A model generated the notes under the pieces. That model worked only from the letters and a program-made list of their open reading frames with translations, ran no database searches and was not told the DNA's origin. Shown one piece after another: positions 58,074 to 64,000 of a DNA stretch of 64,000 nt; position 1 is the first letter of the stretch; each line of letters starts with the position of its first letter. The DNA is from Eutypella sp. D-1 (Eukaryota; Ascomycota; Sordariomycetes; Xylariales; Diatrypaceae): positions 186,001-250,000 of the forward strand of contig JAJTTP010000008.1 of assembly GCA_023313575.1 (NCBI GenBank), in the 5' to 3' direction. A program made the position numbers and the translations under genes.

Positions 58074-59827
58074 GAAGGTCGCTCTCTCCCATAGCATCCG
58101 GCGTGTCTTGTCGCCTACGTCGTCGTCTGCTACGTAAGCCGAAAAATAAGAGGGGATGGAGATGGGCACGGATGAAGTAGGGGATGTCCCGTGACATATC
58201 CATCCGGTCATCTGTCAGTTATATCCATCTCACGAGAAGGTGGGGGGGCCCGAAGAAAGCAGGAAAAAAAATTAGATGCTAGATAGACAAGTAGAGAGAC
58301 GGCTGGCGGTCGAAGCCACAGAGGAGATATCTCGCTAGATACCTAATGAAAAGGATGCTGCGGGAATCAAGTCAAGCTAAGCCATATCTATCGTACGTAC
58401 ATCCTCCGAACTTATATCTCTCAAGCCATCATCGTAAAGCAAAGACGGGTTCCTACAATGCATGCTCTATGTACCACCACTGTGTGTATGTATGTACAGA
58501 GTTACTCGCAATACTGGTCGTTGGGGCTACCATACGCAAATTCCAGGAGGGACTACTGATGAGTCGCTCTGTGTGTATGCGTGTGTGTCTGTGCATTTGC
58601 CGACTATTTGCGGGCTAGCCACCACCACGTAGGAGAAAAGGGAGTGAGGCAGGTGAAGGGGGAGCAGACAGTAATCCCGGGTCTACGGGTCTACAGGCCA
58701 AAGAATGGACATAAATCGATGCTACAATCTACACCAGACAGAGATCACCTGCATACATACATGCCCGGATAGACACATACATGTGTAATATATACAATGG
58801 TATTATTGCTTTATGTAGTTTCTTCATGTCATATACGCTTGGCTCCGTACCTAGACTATCTCGAAAGGGAAACAGGGGAGGATTGCAGAGGCATCAAGAG
58901 AGCAGACAGATAGACGCAGGAAAGGTGTTTCGATTTCCCCATGGCGGCAAAACGCAGGACTACCTAGCTGGTTGGTTGGCTAACCTACCTAAGTAAAATC
59001 AATAAAATAAAAACGAAACGAAGAGAGAGATTTGGGGCGGGGGGGGGGGGGGGGGGGGGGCGAGGGGGAGCCAACAGGACGGGCGGAGGAAGAGCGGGGC
59101 AGCAGTCGAGGGGGATAAAACAGAAGACAAGAAAGAAAGTTGGCTACTTTTGGCTTGGCTATCTGGCTGGCTAGCTACGTATGTAAGAACTGACTGACTG
59201 ACTGACGCTGCTTAACTTTGCTTGCTTGCTCAACTGTGTGCGGAATAAAGGGAAAAAAAAAAAGAACCTCCAGCAAAACAAAAGAGGAAAAAGACGAAGA
59301 AACAAAATAAGTGTAAGGCACGGGCGGGACAAGAAAGAAGAAAAAAACACCAAAGAAACAACAGCCCGCTCACGCCTGACCAGATCCCCACACCGCCGTC
59401 ACGATTGCTTGTCTCCTGTTTCTTGTTATCCCTTTCTCCTGAACCGAATGGCATCTTCTCCCCCTTTCTTCCCCCTCAACCAAAAAAAAAACCCCTCCTC
59501 AAAAAGAATACCTCCTGGCCCTCTCTCTACCTAGGCAGCCCTTCTCGTTTACGCCTTGCCTTGTGTAAGAATGTATTGCCCAGTAGCCCTTTAGTGTAAT
59601 TTCGATTGTGTATGTTATATTGAGCTGGTCCCTCCCCTCAAATCGGCACGCACCCACTGGCAGTCGTCCCCACTCTTTTCCCTTGTATATCCATCCATCC
59701 ATCCATCCGCGCCCTTGCTTTTATCTCTTTATGTACGTGTAAACGTATATACCTTGTATTTGTTTTTCTTTCTCTCCCCCACAACCCCATCCCCAACACC
59801 AACCCCGTGGTCCTCTCTCACCTCGGA
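58074..59827. other. Convergent 3' spacer, CCT5 / HECT ligase
   Basis: No gene visible. Contains a G22 run (59039-59060), an ACTG tandem near 59190-59205, purine-rich patches (59240-59360) and an ATCC tandem near 59690-59708. These are presumably untranslated 3' flanks and simple repeats. Confidence 0.5.
59039..59060 (+). repeat. G22 homopolymer
   Basis: Twenty-two consecutive G in the convergent spacer after CCT5, the longest homopolymer in the window. Length may be uncertain. Confidence 0.9.
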
Positions 59828-62800
59828 TCACGCGAAGCCGAAGCCCTGGGCGTTCTCGAGGGCCATGGCGAGCCTCTCGCGGAGGACTTCGCGGTCGCGG
59901 TACTCGGGGAGCAGGAGGGTGCCGTAGCAGGTGTAGGCAGTGGGGAGGTGACCGCGGTCGCCGGGCTCGTCGCCGTTGCGCTGGACGACGAACTGCACGT
60001 TGCGGACGCCGCCGACGGGGACGCGGTCGCTGGCGGTGACGAACTCGAGAAGGCGGCGCCGCATCGGTGCGTCGTACCGCCGCACCACCGCCCAGAAGTC
60101 CCGCACCGTCCGGTGCGTCGCGTCCCAGCCTACGTACCGCGCCGCCCGCCGGAGCTCCGCCACGTCTACCTCTTGCTCCCCTTCCACCAGCGACTGCAGC
60201 AGCCCCGGCGTCAGCAGCGTCAGCGACTTCGCCTGCAGGCATCGCCGGAACCCCCGCGCGAACGCCTCGAACTGCGGACCCACCGACACCGTCGCCAGGT
60301 ACCGGATGTAGTCGCTCACGTATGCATTGCGGTTGTCGCCCGTTACCGACGGCGCCTCGTCGGCGGCGCCGGGCTGAGAGCTCCCAGTGGATGGCGGTTC
60401 TGTGCCGTGCAGGACCGAGAACTGCGGCCAGCCTCGCTCATTGTCGCTGCCATTGCTAGCGTCCTCCCAGCCAGTCGCGGATTCCGGTAGCATTCCCCGT
60501 GTAACGGGCTTGCCAAACATTGACGTGCTGAACTCGTAGGTGAGCGCGAAGACATCCTCCACGCTGCCATCCTTTTCGTCCCATTCGAGCAGCGTCGTGA
60601 GACTGTGAGCATGATCAGGCCACCCATCTGCGATGTGGTGAAGTTCTGTGACTGGCTGGCCCAACAACTTCTGGTAGAGCGCCTTGGGGAAGGTGACTGG
60701 AAGTGTGAGGCCGTTGTAAACGGCTAGCGACACCAGCAGGCCGACTAACTCGAACTTCCATTCAGGCTGGAGGGACCCGGGTTGAAACCACGTCATGCGG
60801 GTCCGGTCGTCCACCGTGAATGCACCGTAGTCGGGATTCAAGGCCTCGGCAATCGCGAGGCGGAAAAATTCTTGCTGCACGCCTCCGGAGTCAAAGCCTT
60901 CCTCGCCACTATCCTCTCCGAGGTGCACTTTCAAGGGCCGCATTAGTTCGCGCTCCTCTCGCCTCCAGAGTTGGTCGAATGCGTCTTCGAGAACAGTAGA
61001 TCGGCCAATGCTTAGGATTAGGTATCTGGAAGAAGGCACCTTCAGTAGATCTTGCAGGACATTCCTATGATGAGGCTCCGTAATAAGGCTGCCGTGCTTA
61101 ATGATAGCTTCTATACGATCTTGTAACGAGCTAGATTCCTCATAAGACCGACTCATCCGTGAAAAATTGATAGCCCTAAAGTACGAGACTCTAGAATCGG
61201 GAGTAAATAGGTAAGGATGATCCAGAAGATGGATTCTCTGCACCGCATCAAACGTCATCCATGAGACAGGCATCTGGACCGAATCTAGTCTTTCGCCAAA
61301 ATATTCAGCGAAGAAAGATCCATCTCCGAGCAAGAGAGACTGCCGTTTCTGGTCTGTCTTTAAGTTAGTAGGACTTCATAAAACGATTCCAAGAGGCGTT
61401 ACTCACACATAGCGGCCATTAGCGCTAACGCACCGCTAAAGGGGCCGTCTCTAGGAACATCGGCATTGCCCTCCCACTCATTGAACATCACCGTCCTTGC
61501 CCAGTCAAGAATGAGGATCGGCACCCTCTTTTCGTGCAGGCTTCGCTCGAGTTTCGAGGTACTTGATGATACGTGCGTAGCCGATTCAAGATGCGCAAGG
61601 AATACCTCAAGTACATCCTTGTCCTGTTCACGTTGCTCCCGCTCCGAATCCCGATCGAACTCCATCAGCAAGTCGAACTGACTCCGAGCAGTAATCATCG
61701 TCAGTAATCGCTTTGCTAACCTGAGCGCCAGATCATCCGTGAATGTATCCTCGTATTTTAAACAGAGAGAAGTTGGCTGCCGGGCTATAGAGCCGCCGTT
61801 TGTAAGGCTTAATCCATGAGCTCGTATACGAGACATGTCAATGAGCTGCCTCGCATCAGTAACTAATGGAGCTGCGGCAACCAGAGCATGTAGACAGATA
61901 GACATGATGAATCCAGCTTCTGCATTTGTGAAGGAGTTCGTTGATCGAGGAAAGAGTTTCGATGTCGATGAGGTAGTGGATTGCAAAGGCCTAGGTGGAG
62001 AGAAGAGGCCCGAAAGGGCCATCCAGAGGCTATCGAACACGAGACTTGGGGCAACTCTGGTCAGACGCAGCATGCAGTACCAAATACTATATGAATCGAT
62101 CAGACCATCGTGATTGGTGAAGGATTCCAAGACTGCTCGGGGGTTGCTGAGCACATTGAAAATACTCTGCTCGGCGAAAAGCTTCCACTGCAGTTTAAGG
62201 TTCTGAGGGTAGCGCTTTGACTTCCTCCGCTTTCTCTTCAACTTTGCTAGGCTGGACTGATACTTTAAGGCATCATCTTTGCTGATAATGCGAGGCTCTA
62301 GTAGATGACTTTCGCAAGTGGCATCGTCTTGCAATACGTTGCAGAGGAAGTCTATGGCCTGGATGGTAAAGTGCGATAATGATTGAGGAAGAAAGCTGTC
62401 CAGTTCAGATGTCAAGTCCAAGGGGTCGGTTATAGCTTGGGAGTGAACAGACTCGGCTAGCGGACTTGGAGATACTCCAGCATAGCTTGAAGCATCGTCT
62501 GCATTGACACCGTCAACTAACGGAGGCCATTCATCTGGATGCGAATGCGGCGCTTCTAGTGCTTGAGTAAGTTCATCTCCTTCTCCCACCACGCTCTTGT
62601 CGGTAGATAGTTGTGAAGTAGTCCGAGTAATGTTAGATGGTCGGATGATACTTTTCGAAACTATCTCTGGCTGGTTCGAGCGTGGGGTTGGCGAGGGAAG
62701 TGCACTATCATCTGAGATAGGCTCTACACCTTTAGTGGGCGGTTTTGTCAAGGACGACGTGCGTATCCGAGCATGGGAGCTTTTCCTGGAATGTGACGGC

Positions 62801-64000
62801 GGACGGCGGGACACCGGTGGATCTAAGGAGTCTCGACGTCCCGAGTTACGGTTCTGGATCGCATCAGTGCCTCCTTCTCCATCAGGACCATATACAGGCA
62901 TTAAGTGAGTCTCTAGGTTTTCCTCGATAGACCGACTATCGTGAATACGAGGCGTAATTCGAGATGAGGGTATAGTGGTAGGTTCAGATAGCCCATCTTC
63001 GGCATCACCCATTGACGATGGATTTGGCGTTGTGCCTTTATTCCCAGGATCCGAACCCTCGAGCGCCGCTTCAGCTTTTTCCGCTATTGCCTCAAGGGTG
63101 TTAGGTGTCAGCCACTCCAGCATCTTGAAAGCCACGGTTCCAAAGACGTTGGCGGCGAATGATCGATAGTCCTTAGTCACAGCCTTCTCGCTTATCTGAG
63201 TAGAAGTGAAGGAGTTGGGTGGCGGAACATTTTCCTGGTCATCATCGTTGGGTATCCTGTCATGATTCGTATTATGTGGTCTAGGCGAAGTCGGCGCAGT
63301 GGTAGTCGCATGGATAGGTATAGGCAAAGGGCGATCGGAAGCTCGATGACTGGGTCTCGATCCAGGTCGCTCTCTGGGGGGGTCTTGTTGCGAATGTGAA
63401 TGCGGAGCGACTTTTGAACGTCGTTGGCCATTCCCGCTGAGAGAGGTAGGACATTTAGGGGGGAATATGAGTGGCTTGATAGAATCACTAGGTGCTTTGG
63501 GAGGTTGGAGGTTGGGACATAGCCGACTCTCGGGGTTATCCTGTCCGGCTAGGTATATGGCCAGAGTCCTGGCGCTCGTGGGGTTATATCGTCTAATGGG
63601 GGATTTTCCAGCTACGCGGCGGCGACAGGTAAAGCACGATGGGGTTGAGCAGGTAGTGACACCACAGCCGTAGCGGAGTTGGACAACGAATCTCTCGACC
63701 AAGAGCTGGAGATAGTATCGACGACTTGCGCGGTGGATATTGTAGACCATCTTGGGATTCTCGACGTCGATGACAAGGTCTCTCAACTCGGCAGGGGCAT
63801 CGCGGGGTAATCGGGGAAAGGGAACCTGTTCCCATAGTGCCGCTAGGACTTCGGCCTCGGACATGCCGTGGCCGGGAGCATGTCCGTGTTCGTCGCGTTC
63901 ACCATGTTCGGTATGATCGGACAGGTCGGCGACAACGTTGCGCGTCATGTCATGAAGGAGGTTGAAGGTTCCGTCTAGAGACCGGCCGAAGCGAAGTCCG
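59828..64000 (-). CDS. HECT-type E3 ubiquitin ligase with AZUL zinc finger (5' end beyond window)
   Basis: Catalyses the final ubiquitin transfer through a cysteine thioester. Exons 64000-61407 (open at the window edge) and 61353-59828; intron 53 nt, with the acceptor that restores AAMYQKRQSLLLGDGSFFAE. From the internal Met at 63948 there are 1355 aa. The frame stays open 5' of it (GLRFGRSLDGTFNLLHD), so the real start is probably outside. Near the N-terminus YYLQLLVERFVVQLRYGCG, with Cys-rich TTCSTPSCFTC and a distant LCPN, matches the AZUL zinc finger of UBE3A. A long Ser/Pro disordered part (about 130-500) follows, then helical regions, then the HECT domain. Landmarks are LILSIGRSTVLEDAFDQLWR, GVQQEFFRLAIAEALNPDYG, and the catalytic Cys in HLPTAYTCYGTLLLPEY. 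It ends GFGFA. Hul4/UBE3A-like. Codon use turns very GC-rich in the last 600 bp. Confidence 0.93.

Overview
The window is nuclear DNA of a filamentous ascomycete (Pezizomycotina, most likely Sordariomycetes). The evidence is short spliceosomal introns (53 to about 280 nt) with GTAAGT/GTGAGT-type donors, housekeeping genes close to fungal families, a Clr5-ankyrin protein, secreted plant-wall or fungal-wall enzymes, and AT-richer spacers full of short TACCTAGGTA-like words. No bacterial, viral or CRISPR features were seen. No rRNA or tRNA gene was recognised by eye.

Layout. 1-9.3 kb is a gene-poor stretch with no convincing gene. 9.3-11 kb holds a secreted PL3 pectate lyase (minus). 13-14.2 kb is an unrecognised 416-aa protein (minus). 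16-25.8 kb is a housekeeping block: ARPC3 of the Arp2/3 complex (+), TRM6/GCD10 of tRNA m1A58 methyltransferase (-), a 362-aa orphan (+), an RWD/DUF1115 protein (+) and cytosolic methionyl-tRNA synthetase (-). 26.9-40.3 kb is AT-richer and accessory-like: small orphan genes, a GH16-type secreted glycosidase (-), a disordered orphan (-) and a 1339-aa Clr5-domain/ankyrin-repeat protein (+). 42.5-64 kb is again mostly housekeeping: YSC84/LSB3-like SYLF-SH3 protein (-), an SFT1/BET1-like Qc-SNARE (+), an AGE2-like ArfGAP (-), methionine-R-sulfoxide reductase (+), two orphans (+), CCT5 chaperonin subunit (+) and an AZUL-HECT ubiquitin ligase (-) that runs off the right end.

For the recognised multi-exon genes I rebuilt exons from splice sites and reading phase, and each closes as a whole number of codons. 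The one exception is the first junction of the pectate lyase, where a five-G run puts the canonical donor one base out of frame. Many neighbours are convergent or divergent, as expected for individually transcribed fungal genes. Several products share a cellular theme (actin and membrane traffic: ARPC3, YSC84-like, ArfGAP, SNARE; translation: TRM6, MetRS), but nothing suggests a co-regulated cluster. I found no clear new multi-gene system. The best leads are a transposon-end-like repeat present three times, the orphan genes in the accessory stretch, and isoform or targeting possibilities in two genes.
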